DNA of 64,000 bases, taken from contig OZ025253.1 of the NCBI GenBank assembly GCA_964019135.1, positions 37,312,548 through 37,376,547 of the forward strand. The letters are read 5' to 3'. The translations under genes were made by a program, and so were the position numbers. Source of the DNA: Arenicola marina. Its lineage: Eukaryota; Annelida; Polychaeta; Arenicolidae. Below the pieces are notes generated by a model, which had not been told where the DNA came from, did not search any database, and saw only the letters and a program-made list of their open reading frames with translations. Shown one piece after another: positions 43,836 to 56,455 of this stretch; within the stretch, counting starts at the first letter, position 1, and the number at the start of each line of letters is the position of its first letter.

Positions 43836-46800
43836 AAGTAACCAGTAACATATTCTCTATATTCTGTTATATCAAGTTTAACATATGATTTATGGAGCAA
43901 CTTGCATGGGCCCATTTGAACACTAAAAACGAGCGTCCCGCTCAGGCGGGAGGGGTGGGCCACCACCCAAAAAGTGCCTTCGCAAGTTTCGGAACCATCG
44001 CACTTTTATGATCAGTGTAGGGACGACAGTCCAGCTTAAAAAGTTTAAATGGAAACCCCAACGCATTAAGCAAATAACCCCCATCAACGATGGCTAGCAA
44101 GGTGACCAAGGGAACTAGCCTCAGCGCTGGGAAAGTGATTGGGAGGGGGTGTTGGGGTGGGGGTGGCTGCTAATGACCTGCTTCGAGCCAGATTCTCTTT
44201 TATCGCTCATGCCCGGCAACGAGTTAGCTTTGACGTGTTCAGGTGTTTGACAGATACCCTAACCCATTTCATTTGCTTGCAACTTGACGAAGTTTAGGCC
44301 TAGTTTACAAAGCTTGTGATTGTGAGGCTACCAATTGATGAGTCTAATTTGACATAGTAGAGGTAAGACTTAGATATAGAGGTAAGAGGTAAGCCTACTA
44401 AGGGCTGTAAATAGCTAAAGTTCGTCCATTTGGCGTTTCTGGCTAGACCGGTGTAGGCCTATAGCCAGAAACGCCGCGGCAGCCAGTAGGCAGTAGCCTA
44501 GCCCTAGTAGTATCAAGTATCAGCACTGGCACCCAGTGACAGTGACAGTTGGCCTACATACATGCTACACTAAAACAATAAAAGCTTCAATACACAGATT
44601 TACATCCTACAGACAGGGGGAGGGGGGCAATGAGTATTCACATTCCTAGGTACTAGGAATAGGCTTTTCATTTCACTGTGAACTGGGAATTAGAAAAATA
44701 ATTCTTCGTGAACTGGGATTGAGATATTAGCTGACCGTCGTGATCAATGATTTTCATTATTCGTGAACTGAGAATTGGGAAATTGACAACCTGTATTATC
44801 AGTTACTTCTATTGTATGCTGTGAGTTCTCCATTTAATTCACTGTGACCTGGAAAGAAAAAAATGTATTCTTCATGATTTGGAAATGCGATCCCCCCTCC
44901 CCCTTGCCTCCCCCATCCCCTCCTCCTACAGTCCTACAGGGCTTGCTATTGCAATCTGGTCATGTCCACAATCATCTAATTTTAATTCCATTAATAAGAA
45001 AATAGATTGTGTCACTAATTTGACAATAAGGCTATACCACGTACAGCCTGGCACATGCATTCAAAATTGTTGACAAATAACACTACAAGGGTTGAGCATC
45101 TAAGTGTGTTGTTTGTCAACAAATCTGAGTACCTGTCTGGGCCCTACTTGTCATGACATGTAACACAACAATTTGGAAAAATCAGTTAATAATTAAATTA
45201 AGACCTGAACTGAGCAGAGCTCGACATTAACCCTGATCCGTTTATCAAGTACAAGTGATATCGCCTGCCACTGTGATGGATATGTAAATACTAATAATTA
45301 AATACTAAGGTTTAATTAATCTGTCATTTTTAGGCCATTTAGGGTCGGTGATAAAGTGGCTAAACTGTCAGCTTTTAATATGAATTGACATAAAGTTGAT
45401 TAGACTGATTGTAATATTGCAAGGGCATTTTTGTAGGTGTCAATACAATACTTTTTATATATGACTAAGTTTTTATAGACAAACAATTGATTTGGCCGGA
45501 GTGAAATGACCAAATAGTACTAGGTATGCATTTATGCACTGGTAACAATATATTAAAAAAGATAGTATTGTACACTAATAAATACAAAATTATAATTGTA
45601 ATGAGTATGTATCATAATACTTTGATCCTATATCAATATCATTTTACTGCAATTTAAAAACAAAATTATGCACTAGCTCCTGCAGTCATAATGGTATTCA
45701 CATAAAGAATCTGAGATATAAATGGAAAGGACTCCCTTCAAAGAATAATTATTGTCTTTTGCCTGTAGTGTGCAACTTATAAGCATGTTGAAGTCCGAAG
45801 GCATGTGTAGGTTTTCTTGATGGCCAACATTGCTTTCTGTATAGACCAGAACAATTTTGTTGCAAATACCTAACCAAAAAAATCTCTTATTCAGACCTAA
45901 AGATGCACAATTATTTGGCTGTGTAGCCATACATTATTAATGTTATTAGGGTTATTGCAATTGCTATATATGATGTGCACTTGAACATCTTCTTTACAAT
46001 TTGGTATTATTTATCATGTAGAAGTTTAATAACAATTTCCATTGAGAAATCATACAATCATACATCTCCTGTGAATGATATGGTATTAAGGATAAAGGAT
46101 TAAATTACATGGATAAAGAAGACCAAGTAATAATATCCTTTATATAGGTTATGCAATATCAAGATATATATGACTTAATTTCTCATTGTTATTATTGCAT
46201 ATAGTTTGATTTATAGTTGCAGATATACAGTGTTCTTGAACACCAATTATTCCCGAGTATTTTTGTAATATTGCAAACTTAAGCTCCTTTGTCATATTCG
46301 ATCCACAGAATCATTTTATTTCAAATTTAATTATCATGTTTATTGTATGTTCAAACAATTTTGTAACCAGTAGATCATGCAATTGTATTTTGGTTAGTAT
46401 TATCTGTATAATACTTTACTGAAATATATACCTTATGTAATCAATTGTTATCACGTTTAGGGAGCAAATGTAACAACCAGAACTATCATTTACAAAATGC
46501 TGTGCTGCAATAAATCATAATGTTATTCCAATCATACATAATTAACCTATGTCCCGCAGGCACAACTGGTGATATATAAATTTGAAAACATGTAGAGCAT
46601 TAACATATGTAATTGTCAACATTCCTATAACTGAACAACTATCACAAATTAACTGTGACTGTAGCTAACAGGATGTACCGGTACTGCAAATACAGTAGCA
46701 TTATCTTAACAATTTACATACTGCACAAATTCCTGATCTGACTGATGATCCCTATGAGCTTTTTATTCATTTTTTAATCTCTTCCATTTGAGTATGCACC

Positions 46801-46892
46801 AGTTTGTGAATGTAGCAATTAATTTGTCACAATTAATCCCCACCTATAAAGTGATGCCACTAATATTAAAAGTTAACTAATTATTGCATATA
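43836..46892. other. Intergenic AT-rich sequence
   Basis: 44640-44870 repeats CGTGAACTGGGAATT-like text several times, also seen at 27300-27800. Otherwise no gene, repeat or RNA recognised. Confidence 0.5.
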
Positions 46893-47564
46893 CCGTCATT
46901 TACGTATGTTTTGGAACACCAAAAATGTCTCTATGTTTTGGAACACCCCCAATTTTGGAAAAAATAATTATTTTTTGTGGCTGTATGTTTTAGTACACCA
47001 CAGATGGTGGGTAATTTTTTTGTATCAATGTTTTAGTACACCCTAATTTTCCGGAAATAGATCTATTTACTTAGGTCGCGGCCGTGAAGATATAAGACAT
47101 ATAACATTGAAATCGGTCTCAATAAGGGGGTATCAACCTCCGATCCAGCACCCTCCCAACTTTTAGGCATCAGTTCCCACGCTTACCGCCCATCCAATAT
47201 CACTCAAGCTACTCAAATGGGTAATATTGTAAAGGAGTTGTGTTCTTTTCGGGGCATATCAAATGTCAGTCAAAACTCGCGGTGGTACCCACGCGTTCAT
47301 TGTATATATGTCTGCGCTGCCTGACTGACCGCCTCTCCCGGCACCCCCTTCCACCCCCTCCCCCCGACTCGCATACATTGTTTTATTTCTGCGCTGCCTG
47401 ACTGCTCTGTCTGCACCACCCCTTTTACCACCCCCACCCCACCCCAAAAAAAAGTATCAAAGTTTTGGAACAGCTGCAAAATTAATTCTTTTTTTTGACT
47501 ATGTTTTGAAACACCCAGGTTTGTAATTATGTTTCGGGTGTTCCAAAACATACGTAAATGACGG
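46893..47564. mobile_element. 672-bp MITE with ~29-bp TIRs and TA duplication
   Basis: Starts CCGTCATTTACGTATGTTTT and ends with its inverse, flanked by TA on both sides (46891-46892, 47565-47566). Sub-terminal copies of TATGTTTTGGAACACC recur near 46935, 46985 and 47025 on the left and 47460-47515 on the right. TA duplication suits a Tc1/mariner-pogo-type element. No coding capacity; 47300-47450 is pyrimidine-rich. Confidence 0.85.
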
Positions 47565-48064
47565 TAGGTTACATCCAAACCATATCTGTACTAATGTTAA
47601 AAACTATAATTTATTGATTAATGGATTTGACCAATGACCTTCCCCCGAGCTCTACAAGTTACCCTGTCAACCATCACTGTAAATTACAACTTGCACATAT
47701 ACTGACTTTTGTTGTGCATTAAGGTGCATTGTGGATTTCTATTATAGAATAATATGTGTATTACATTGTCTTCACATAACAGTTATTCTTGCCATGCACA
47801 GATGGCTTAACACATTGATTGCAATGCAATATATATGTTAATATGAAGCAGTTGTTAAGAGTATACACATGATCAGATTAAACTTTAGTGTTTAACCTGA
47901 TCATGTGTTGCGAATGCACATATCAATTATAATTGATAACTATAAACTGAGATGCAATTATTGTACTTAATTTTCTTGGCCAATTAAAAAAAAATTGTAT
48001 TAAAATCGGCCACATCTGTGGAATTTTTCTATTAATTCTGTTTGTTCATATTCGTTGTGTTTAG
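47565..48064. other. Intergenic AT-rich sequence
   Basis: No gene recognised. A short inverted repeat with CACATGATCAG and CTGATCATGTG is at 47866-47908. Confidence 0.4.
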
Positions 48065-48148
48065 CAATGGAGGATATTCATATGTATTCTGATCAAACAT
48101 TAATCAAACCTTTTATATGGCATCGTGAAAACTTCATTCTGAAAGCTG
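48065..48148 (+). other. Exon-like segment with start codon
   Basis: Acceptor TTGTGTTTAG, then ATG at 48067 and 27 codons beginning MEDIHMYSDQ and ending FILKA, then donor GCTG|GTGAGC. Length and splice signals suit a small coding exon; no family recognised and no partner exon found in phase. Confidence 0.25.
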
Positions 48149-48443
48149 GTGAGCGCTTGTGCAATTCAGCGTTTGAATTTTGTATAAGCTTATAAATGTT
48201 TTGGCAGCATAAATTAAGTGCCTGAGGTGCTTATGTATACTGATATGATAGGTTTTAGACTAGGCTATACTACTGTAATAAAATATAATGGCGAACTTGT
48301 ATTTCCATCGTCATGAAAAGAACGTACGATGATAAGTCAGCCAATCAAACGGGCAGGAGGCAGTATTTGAATGAGGTGGAATCGAAGCTATGCTAATAAA
48401 ATTTGTTTCTGTTAATAATTAGTCAGTCTCTATAGTTTTCGCC

Positions 48444-48620
48444 ATGATGTTGGCACTTTTAATGTCCGTGCTCCTGATGTTCGGGTATTTTCTTTTGAAG
48501 GAGAGGGCGTATACACCCGATGGTCGAAGATGCCGGGCGACGGATGGCGTTATTCGCGGTGCAATATATCTACAATATCAATATCAATCTATATGCATGA
48601 TGAATATATTTAATGTTTAA
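48444..48620 (+). CDS. 58-codon ORF with signal-peptide-like N-terminus
   Basis: ATG at 48444 in a CGCCATGATG context, hydrophobic MMLALLMSVLLMFGYFLL, then KERAYTPDGRRCRATDGV and a stop at 48618. A CCAAT-type AGCCAATCAAA lies ~105 bases upstream (48340). It could be the first exon of a secreted protein or chance. No family recognised. Confidence 0.25.
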   Translation: MMLALLMSVLLMFGYFLLKERAYTPDGRRCRATDGVIRGAIYLQYQYQSICMMNIFNV

Positions 48621-48792
48621 GGATGTATGCATACAGTTATATTTTGATTCCCTACACCTTTGATGTACATACTACGTGTTTCCCGTTAAAATTCAAACTT
48701 ATTCTGTTCATGGTATTTCTTATGATATATTGTCTGACCCAGTGGGCGTCCAGTGGTATATGTCCATCCGCCCGTAGGATCAGCAAGCAGGG

Positions 48793-50935
48793 ATGCGTAT
48801 CTTAGGCGTGGGAACCGGGGGCCAGGAGGCAGGAGTATATCTTAGGCGTGGGAACCGGGGATCCAAGAGGGAGGCGTATCTTAGGCGGGTTAATCAGGGG
48901 GCCAGGAGGCAGCAATATATCTTAGGCGTAGCTAGGAACCGGAGAGGCACGAGGCAGGAGGGACTTATAGGCGTGGAAACCGGGGGCCAGGAGGCAGGAG
49001 TTTATCTTAGGTATAGGAATCGGTGGGCTATTGGGCAGGCGCATCTTAGGCGTAGAACCCTGGGGGCCCAGGAGCCAGGGGTATCTTAGGCTTAGGAACC
49101 GGGGGGCCAGGAGGCATGAGTTTCTTTGGCGTAGGAACTGGAGTCCCAGGAGGCAGGCGTATCTTAGGCGTAGAAACCGGGGGCCCACGAGGCAGGAATA
49201 TCTTAAGCGTAGGAACCGGGAGCCAGAAGACAGGAGTATCTTAGGCGTAGGAACCGGGGACCAGGAGGTAGCAGTGTCTTTGGCGTAGAAACCGGAGGCC
49301 CAGTAGGCAGGCGTATCTTAGAGATAGGAACCGGGGGGCCAGGATGCAGGCGTATCTTAGGCGTAGGAACCGGGGGGCCATGAGGCAGGCGTATCTCAGG
49401 CATAGGTACCGGTGGGCCAGGAGGCATGAGTGTCTTTGGCGTAGGAACCGGGGGGCCAGAAGCTGGGAGTATCTTAGGCATAGGAACCGGGGGCCAGGAG
49501 GGAGGCGTATCTTAGGCGTGGGAACCGGGGGGCCAGGAGGCATGAGTGTCTTTGGCGTAGGAACCGGGGGGCCAGCAGCCAGGGGTATCTTAGGCGTAGG
49601 AACCAGGGGGCCAGGAGGCAGGCGTATCTTAGGCGTGGGAAACGGGGGCCAGGAGGCAGGAATATCTTAGGCGTAGGAACCGGGGGGCCAGGAGGCAGGA
49701 ATATCTTAGGCGTAGGAACCGGGGGGCCAGGAGGCATGAGTGTCTTTGGCGTAGGAACCGGGGGGCCAGGAGCTACGAGTATCTTAGGCATAGGAACCGG
49801 GGGGCCAGGAGGGAGGCGTATCTTAGGCGTGGGAACCGGGGGCCAGGAGGCATGAGTGTCTTTTGCGTAGGAACCGGGGTCCAGGAGCTAGGGGTATCTT
49901 AGGCGTAGGAACTGGGGGGCCAGGAGGCAGGCGTATCTTAGGTGTAGGAACCGGGGGGCCATGAGGCAGGCGTATTTTAGGCGTGGTAAACGGGGGGCTA
50001 AGGGGCAGGAGTGTCTTTGGCGTAGAAATCGTGGGGCCAGGAGGCAAGTGTGTCTTTTAGGCGTGGGAACCGGGGAGCCAGGAGGCAGGAGTGTCTTTGG
50101 CGTAGAAACCGGGGGGCCAGGAGGCAGGAGTGTCTTAGCCTTAAGAACCGGGGGCCAGGAGGCATGAGTGCCTTTGGTGTAGAAACCGGGGGTCTAGGAG
50201 ACAGGAGTATCCTAGGCGTAGGGACCGGGCGGCCAGGAGGCAGGCGTTTCTTAAGTGTAGGAACCGGGGGGCCAGGAGACAGAAGTGTCTTAGGCGTAGG
50301 AACCGGGGGGCCAGGAGGCAGGAGTGTCTTAGACTTAGGAACCGGGGGCCCAGGCGGCAGGAGTATCTTAGGCGTAGGAACCGGTTGGCCAGGAGGCATA
50401 AATATCTTAGGCGTACGAACCGGGGGTCTAGGATACAGAGGTATCTTATGCGTAGGAACCGGGAGGCCAGGAGCCAGGGGTATCTTAGGCTTAGGAACCG
50501 GGGGCCAGGAGACAAGAGTGGCTTATAGGCGTTTGAACGGGGCGTGGGGGGGGGGGGCAGAAGCAGGCAGACGAATCGGCGGCCAGGAGGCAATGAGTAT
50601 CACTGGCGTAGGAAGCCGGAGGGCCGGGGAGGGTGAAGGGGGGGGGGAGTGAGGGGTGGAAGGACAAGTATGATAGGCTAAGAATCGAGAGGGTTCCAGG
50701 AAGCAGGAGTATCTTAGGCGTAAGAACCAGGGGCTTGGTGGAGGGGGAGGTTGGTAGGAAGCTGGAGTATTTTAGGCGTAGGGCCCGGGGCGGGGGACGG
50801 TAGGACGCAGGAGTGTTTTAGGCGAAGGAATGGGGGACATGAGACAGGAGTACATTTGACGTAGGAAGCGGCGGCGGGTGCAGGGGGGTGGGGGGCAGCA
50901 GGCAGGAATACATTAGGCGTAGGAACCGGGGTATT
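48793..50935 (+). repeat. 39-bp G-rich minisatellite
   Basis: About 50 imperfect units of ~39 bases, built on TATCTTAGGCGTAGGAACCG followed by GGGGGCCAGGAGGCAGGAG, with variants (TGTCTTTGGCGTAG, ATGAG). Strong strand asymmetry: plus strand G-rich. Being 39 bases, it leaves long frames with 13-residue repeats (for example LGVGTGGPGGRSI); I regard these as non-coding. Confidence 0.92.
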
Positions 50936-51330
50936 TGATCATCCCGCTTCCGTATTCTCGTACTCACGATACGCTCTTGTGCTATATTATCTTCTATCAT
51001 GTCAATTGCATTATTTTCATATTCTGTAGCATGAAGAAATAAAAGTTTCCATTTCTAATACTCCATGTATTGTTGTATCTGCTTGCCCTCAGATTAATTA
51101 CCTCACTGCCGTGAACCTCACATTTCAGACAATGATCAAAATTTGATAAATACATCTTGCTGATGCATCATAATTGTTTTTGCTATATTATTCTGATTTA
51201 TAATGCGCAGTCTCTTACATACCTCTGACGTACAAGACTTACACGATAGTCTTATCAATTGTCTCCCCGGCTTGGGCCTGGTATAAAGATTATAATCAAT
51301 GACTAAAATCGTATTCATTTAGATCATAAT

Positions 51331-51560
51331 TCTATATGGTATTAAGGCAACCCGAAACTTATACCGTAATAAGGCAACGCGAAAGATATGCGGGGCAATG
51401 CGAAATCTGTAGTATTAACGCAACTCGAAACATCTACGGTATTAAGGCAATGCGAAACATGTAGTATTATCGCAACTCTAAATATATACGGTATTAAGGC
51501 AACGCGAAATATATACGGTATTAAGACAACGCGAAACATATATGGTATTAAGTCAATCTG
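51331..51560. repeat. 27-bp tandem repeat
   Basis: Seven to eight degenerate units on GGTATTAAGGCAACGCGAAA plus TATATAC. The minus strand reads YIFRVALIP nonapeptides, a by-product. Related words (GGTCAACG, GGACAACG) continue to 51830 and also occur at 43300-43375. Confidence 0.75.
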
Positions 51561-52034
51561 TTGACCTAAGGTCGTCTGTGTTGTAGAACACTTTTGACAT
51601 TAGGACAACAGTTTTAGGTCAACGGTCTTAGGACCACGCACGACCATATAACTTTCAATATGCAACAGAAATGAATAATAATTGGCCTGAGAGTTAATTA
51701 CGCCCAAATGAATACATTAATAAAAAAAAGTCACAAAAACGATGGCTGAGTGATTTATATAGCGCCGTTGACCTAATACCCTCCGGTTTACCTAATTCCA
51801 GCCGTTGTCCTAATGTCGTCTATATAGTTATATATGTATATATATATATATATTTATATATTTATATATATATATATATATTTATATATATAGTTGTTGC
51901 TGATCACATTCCAGATAACAGTATATTTTTCATATTATATTCAGTAGAAATATTCTTAAAGTGGACTGATACTTTATAGTTAACAAGAATGCATGTTACT
52001 GCTTTTGCATTCTATTTTCTCTTTTCCCCCACAG
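51561..52034. other. Intergenic with AT microsatellite
   Basis: 51828-51893 is an (AT)n/(TATATT)n tract. GTTGACCTAA-type motifs at 51553, 51627 and 51767. No gene. Confidence 0.5.
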
Positions 52035-52155
52035 GTCAGACATGAGGAATGATTCAGATTCAGATTCAGAGAATTTTACAATGTTAAAAATGGTTGCATG
52101 GATAGTAAAATTCACAGAGACTGATTGGAAGAAGATATTTGATGAATATGATGAA
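52035..52155 (+). other. Exon-like acidic segment
   Basis: Acceptor CTTTTCCCCCACAG, ATG at 52042, an acidic frame beginning MRNDSDSDSENF and ending IFDEYDE, then GATGAA|GTAAAC. Without splicing the frame stops at 52174. No family recognised; a chance combination remains possible. Confidence 0.3.
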
Positions 52156-53950
52156 GTAAACACATATATATAAAGCAATACATATGGCAATGTCGTTTCG
52201 CTCCTGCACATATATTGTAGTTCAGGGGATCGTTTCACTAAGAGTTACGAGCTCGTAACCGTATCTTTTACATGCTAATTTAACGACAGATCCGAATTTT
52301 ACGAGCAACGGAAATGAGCGTTATACTGCGATTACTGGGGGGCAGCCGTCTTCGTGAAATTTATTTTCAGCCAATATTATTCAAAAACGTGTTTTCCATA
52401 TATTGATGATAAATAAAACATTTTTCATTTATCTTCGGGATGGCAATACGATTTTGAAATTTTACGAGCCAAAGTTACGAGATCTTAGTGAAATGACACC
52501 CAGTTGTTTTAAATGATTTAGGTGTAAATGTTCTGACTGCAAGCCATTTTTAACCAATGCTTATTACATGCCGTCTGAAGTGGACTGCAACACACCATGA
52601 AACATTCAATGATAGCAGTACGGAACAAAAGGGCGATTTCACGTTAACCGAACCATTATAGTCTCACAGATGGTAAAATTTCAAACTATTTGAATTTCAT
52701 AAAACGCCATTGGCCTGAGAACTTCAGGAGATGTGCTGGTACCTTGTAAAATTTTGAGGCGTGGGGTTATCAGCGACCCTGTTAAAATCTTCATTGAAAT
52801 AGTGATGTCAAATTGCTTGTCTGGAGGGAACATTTGTTTAACAAGAAACATACCAATGTTGTTACAACAAGGGGGGATAGGGCATGGTCTTCCATATAAC
52901 CTACATTCTTCTATGCTATTGATCAGATGCTAATGCACATTTTGGAGCCTAAAGTGTGTGGTTTTGTAATCTTTAATAAACATAAATCTTTTATGAAAGC
53001 AGTAATAGCTGAACTAAACTATTTTTAGCAGCATAAAAACTTACTTTACCCTTATATGCACTCTTCAAATACTAAATAGTCTTACAGCAAAGTATACCCC
53101 TGTTATGTATTCAGTATTTTGTATTAAATTTCACCCTTATTATACACAATCGTGCATAGCATCATAGAGACAAGAGAGCAGATATGGGTTTGCTCTGGAG
53201 AGGACTTTTGTTTAACAACGCACCCACCTTTGTTACAACAAGGTGGAAAAGTACCTGAGTACCCGTGTAATTATATTCTTCTATGCAATTGATCTGATAT
53301 TAATGGAGATGTTGTAGTTCGTAACATGCATTGTTTTGTTATCTTTACCATAAGTTATGAAGTTGGCACCGGAATATGCAACACGGGCATTTTGAGAAGC
53401 ATAAACAACACACAATTATTCTTGTAATAACTACACTATTGCTATGCAATGGGTGTATGATAATAATTTCTTCTTTTATAATACAAGAAAATGTACTGTG
53501 ACACTGGTGACAAGACAGCAGACATGATTTTGTAATGGAGAGGACAATTTTTTAAACATTGTTAATCAATAGTTAAAGAATATTTGCAAATAAAGTCGTG
53601 CAGAGGTCCATATAGAACGAAATAACATATGTGCAGAATGTTACTGCTTATCAAATAAAATGAAAGCAAATAAATCTATGCATTTATGCAAATAAACAAA
53701 TATACATTAATATTAATGGAATATTCGTTACAATATTTAAGAGTCTTCAGTCTTATAGCTCTTAACTGATCTGGTGTGTGGCGTGAGTCAACTAATACAC
53801 TTCCTTCGGAAACGAGAAATGCAATTTATGTTTGAAAGACTTTTCTTCGTGCTAGTGGTAACAAGAGGGGTTGTAGTCCGACATACCTGCGAAATAGTTC
53901 TTGAAGACATATGTACATGCGAACAGGAGTTTTAAATCAATCTAATTGTC
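52156..53950. repeat. AT-rich with diverged ~350-base repeats containing GGAGAGGAC
   Basis: Related blocks near 52818-52900, 53193-53290 and 53535-53560 share TCTGGAGAGGAC, TTTGTTTAACAA and TTGTTACAACAAGG. The same GGAGAGGACA word recurs at 55484, 55654 and 55838. No gene. Confidence 0.5.
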
Positions 53951-54219
53951 CCCAGTGGCAAGGGGCCGGCGCGACAGCTCAGTGGGCAAGAGCGCTCGCA
54001 TTGAGTGCTTTGGTCACCTGAGAGCCTAACGGCACGTGGGTCGGTGGTTCGAGCCTTGCTGTGGCCATGTCTCTGTGATCGCAGGATAAAGATCCCATAT
54101 CTTTCTTCGTAAAGAGTAGGGGGTTACCCCGGGGACATGGCTCCACTCCTCCTTCTCCATTGACGTGATATGACCAACAGTGGTTAAAGCGTCCTGAATA
54201 ACCAACCAACCCAGTGGCA
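53951..54219 (+). mobile_element. tRNA-derived SINE with 10-bp target duplication
   Basis: Element 53961-54209 between CCCAGTGGCA copies at 53951-53960 and 54210-54219. The head has an A box (CAGCTCAGTGGGCAAGAG, 53985-54002) and a B box (GGTTCGAGCC, 54046-54055), the body ends with (AACC)n at 54198-54209. Transcribed by RNA polymerase III and mobilised by a partner LINE in such families; parent tRNA not identified. Confidence 0.85.
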
Positions 54220-54383
54220 CAATGAAACCTGTTTAGCCCATGTGTTCTCAAATATGGCATAGAGCACGGTTATCTCGATCTCTTCAATGCCTTACACCCA
54301 ACTACTGCAATACCCGGGCGTAATATACATAGTTTAGCATGTTTCTTTATAATTCAGGAATTCTCCATAGTGTAAATATTGCT

Positions 54384-54583
54384 NNNNNNNNNNNNNNNNN
54401 NNNNNNNNNNNNNNNNNNNNNNNNNNNNNNNNNNNNNNNNNNNNNNNNNNNNNNNNNNNNNNNNNNNNNNNNNNNNNNNNNNNNNNNNNNNNNNNNNNNN
54501 NNNNNNNNNNNNNNNNNNNNNNNNNNNNNNNNNNNNNNNNNNNNNNNNNNNNNNNNNNNNNNNNNNNNNNNNNNNNNNNNNNN
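54384..54583. other. Assembly gap (200 N)
   Basis: Exactly 200 N, likely an arbitrary scaffold gap size. Sequence order across it rests on scaffolding. Confidence 0.97.
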
Positions 54584-54621
54584 ATAAAAGTGGTCTAAAA
54601 CAAAACAGATTCACTGTCATT

Positions 54622-54906
54622 TCAACAACATTTCATTTCACTGTCATATCTATGTTGTCGGTCCCAGTTTGCATCCCCATAAGATGTTTCTGGAAGAATC
54701 TCCTTAGATGAGCTGACAGATATTATAGCTTGAGCACACTTTTTTTCAAATCGGTTCATTCCGCTTTGCAGAATTATATCTAAGAACTTAGCATGTTTGA
54801 TGTCATATTGGCGTCTAGGGACGGCCAGAGATACTGCATACTTCATAATAACTCTAAGGCCATAGGCTGCTGACTTTCCATTCAAAGCTTCAAAACCAAT
54901 TGACAT
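54622..54906 (-). CDS. 94-codon ORF of unknown function next to the gap
   Basis: ATG at 54906, stop at 54622. Mixed charged composition with GFEALNGKSAAYGLRVIMKY and ILPETSYGDANWDRQ resembles a real protein segment more than neighbouring random frames. No family recognised. It may be one exon of a gene whose other parts are in or beyond the gap. Confidence 0.35.
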   Translation of the reverse strand: MSIGFEALNGKSAAYGLRVIMKYAVSLAVPRRQYDIKHAKFLDIILQSGMNRFEKKCAQAIISVSSSKEILPETSYGDANWDRQHRYDSEMKCC

Positions 54907-56455
54907 CTGCTCAAAGCTGCTTTTTTGATTAAATTGTTAACATTTTGCACCTAACTCGGCAACTCTTTCTTAACTGTCCACAAGCTACATTACTTAATAG
55001 TATTTCATATATGAGACATGCTTTACAAGATAAGGTCACAAGCTTCACAATATGATATAGATTGCATCTGTTTATTCATATGGCAAGCCTGTAAAATGAT
55101 ATCCTCTACAGTGTTAAACAAATTGTCCACTCCAGAACAACATGTACATCTATTCTATGTGATGTGGCAAGGTACTTTAAATATCAAGAGTAGTTGATGT
55201 AATTACTTCACACACTATCTGACAAAATAGTCACTGTTTGCTATACACAAGGACATGTTCCTAGACACTGGAGTGGTGAGTGGCACTAGAATAATACCAT
55301 ATCAGAATGCTGAAGAGCGCAAAGTATTATTTTTTTCAACAGTTACATCATTATTTTTAGGATTTTATGTCTTATCATTATAGTTTATAACATAAAGTCA
55401 TATTGTTCTATGAAAAATATATCTGTTTTGTATTGGTTTAAGAAATATGAAAGCTATCAAAAAATATATATATATTGTCCTGGAGAGGACATTTTGTCAA
55501 AAGCGTGATGTAGAGGTGACATCAACCAAAAAAGTATATTTCAAGAGTAGGATTATGTCTGATCTTTATAAAGAGACCAATTCTTCTGCATTTAGAAATA
55601 TAACAAAGTATGCCATAGAGTGACTGATCTACCAGTTATCGATAATCGGTGTCCTGGAGAGGACACACTTTTAACGGAAAATCAACAAACTTCAAACATA
55701 ACTTGATGATGATAACTCACATATTCTTTCCAAACCAATTGCCATGTATGAACCATCAGTTACATCCTGTAGATGGTGCTGACAAGGCTCTAGTACAGAT
55801 TGCCAATTTAACTAAGTTTTCAGGGATGCATTGTTGTGGAGAGGACATTCAAGTTTTTATTTAACGGAAATGACATTGCTATTGCTATGCCCATAATTTA
55901 GTTATTCCTGGGCCGAATTACATCAAATAACTTGCATCATATTGTTGACAGTCTATACGGCATGAGTGATAATAGCATTTATCACAAATGGACATTCATT
56001 GACGGATGATATCTTTTAGAATATGCACAACACTGAAATGAGACTCAAAATTGATGTTAAAAATGCATGTAACTGTTGAAAATGTAGAGAAATAATTGAT
56101 AGAATTTCATGAAAATTCTTCTGTAGATTGCCCGTTATGGCATATATACTATAAAGCCATGGCAAACATAGCAGGGCCATTAATTAATCTGCCAAAGCGG
56201 GAAGAACCTGTTTCTGCTGAAATGCTCGGTTAACGTGAAATTGCCCAAAAGCGCTGCCGTGTTAGCTGAACAAATAATAAACAGTCGAATGCAGCATTAA
56301 TTCACTAATACACTCCCTGTTGTGGTCATGTATGGCTAATGACAACAATGCAACATTCTAAACAGCCTTGTAAGTGCATCAAGGCTTACAGGGAAGTTTC
56401 AAAAGAGCCGATCATACAGAATAACTTCGACATTCTACTTTTATTAATAGTGGTC
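54907..56455. repeat. AT-rich region with GGAGAGGACA hairpin words
   Basis: GTCCTGGAGAGGACA-type short palindromes at 55477-55492, 55650-55667 and 55835-55850. No gene. Confidence 0.5.

Noticed and set aside
48922..50652. Many 60-200 codon frames on both strands
   Set aside because: All are translations of the 39-bp minisatellite; multiple frames are equally open and none has non-repeat sequence of protein character.
54339..54711. Open frames across the N gap
   Set aside because: They consist mostly of unknown residues.
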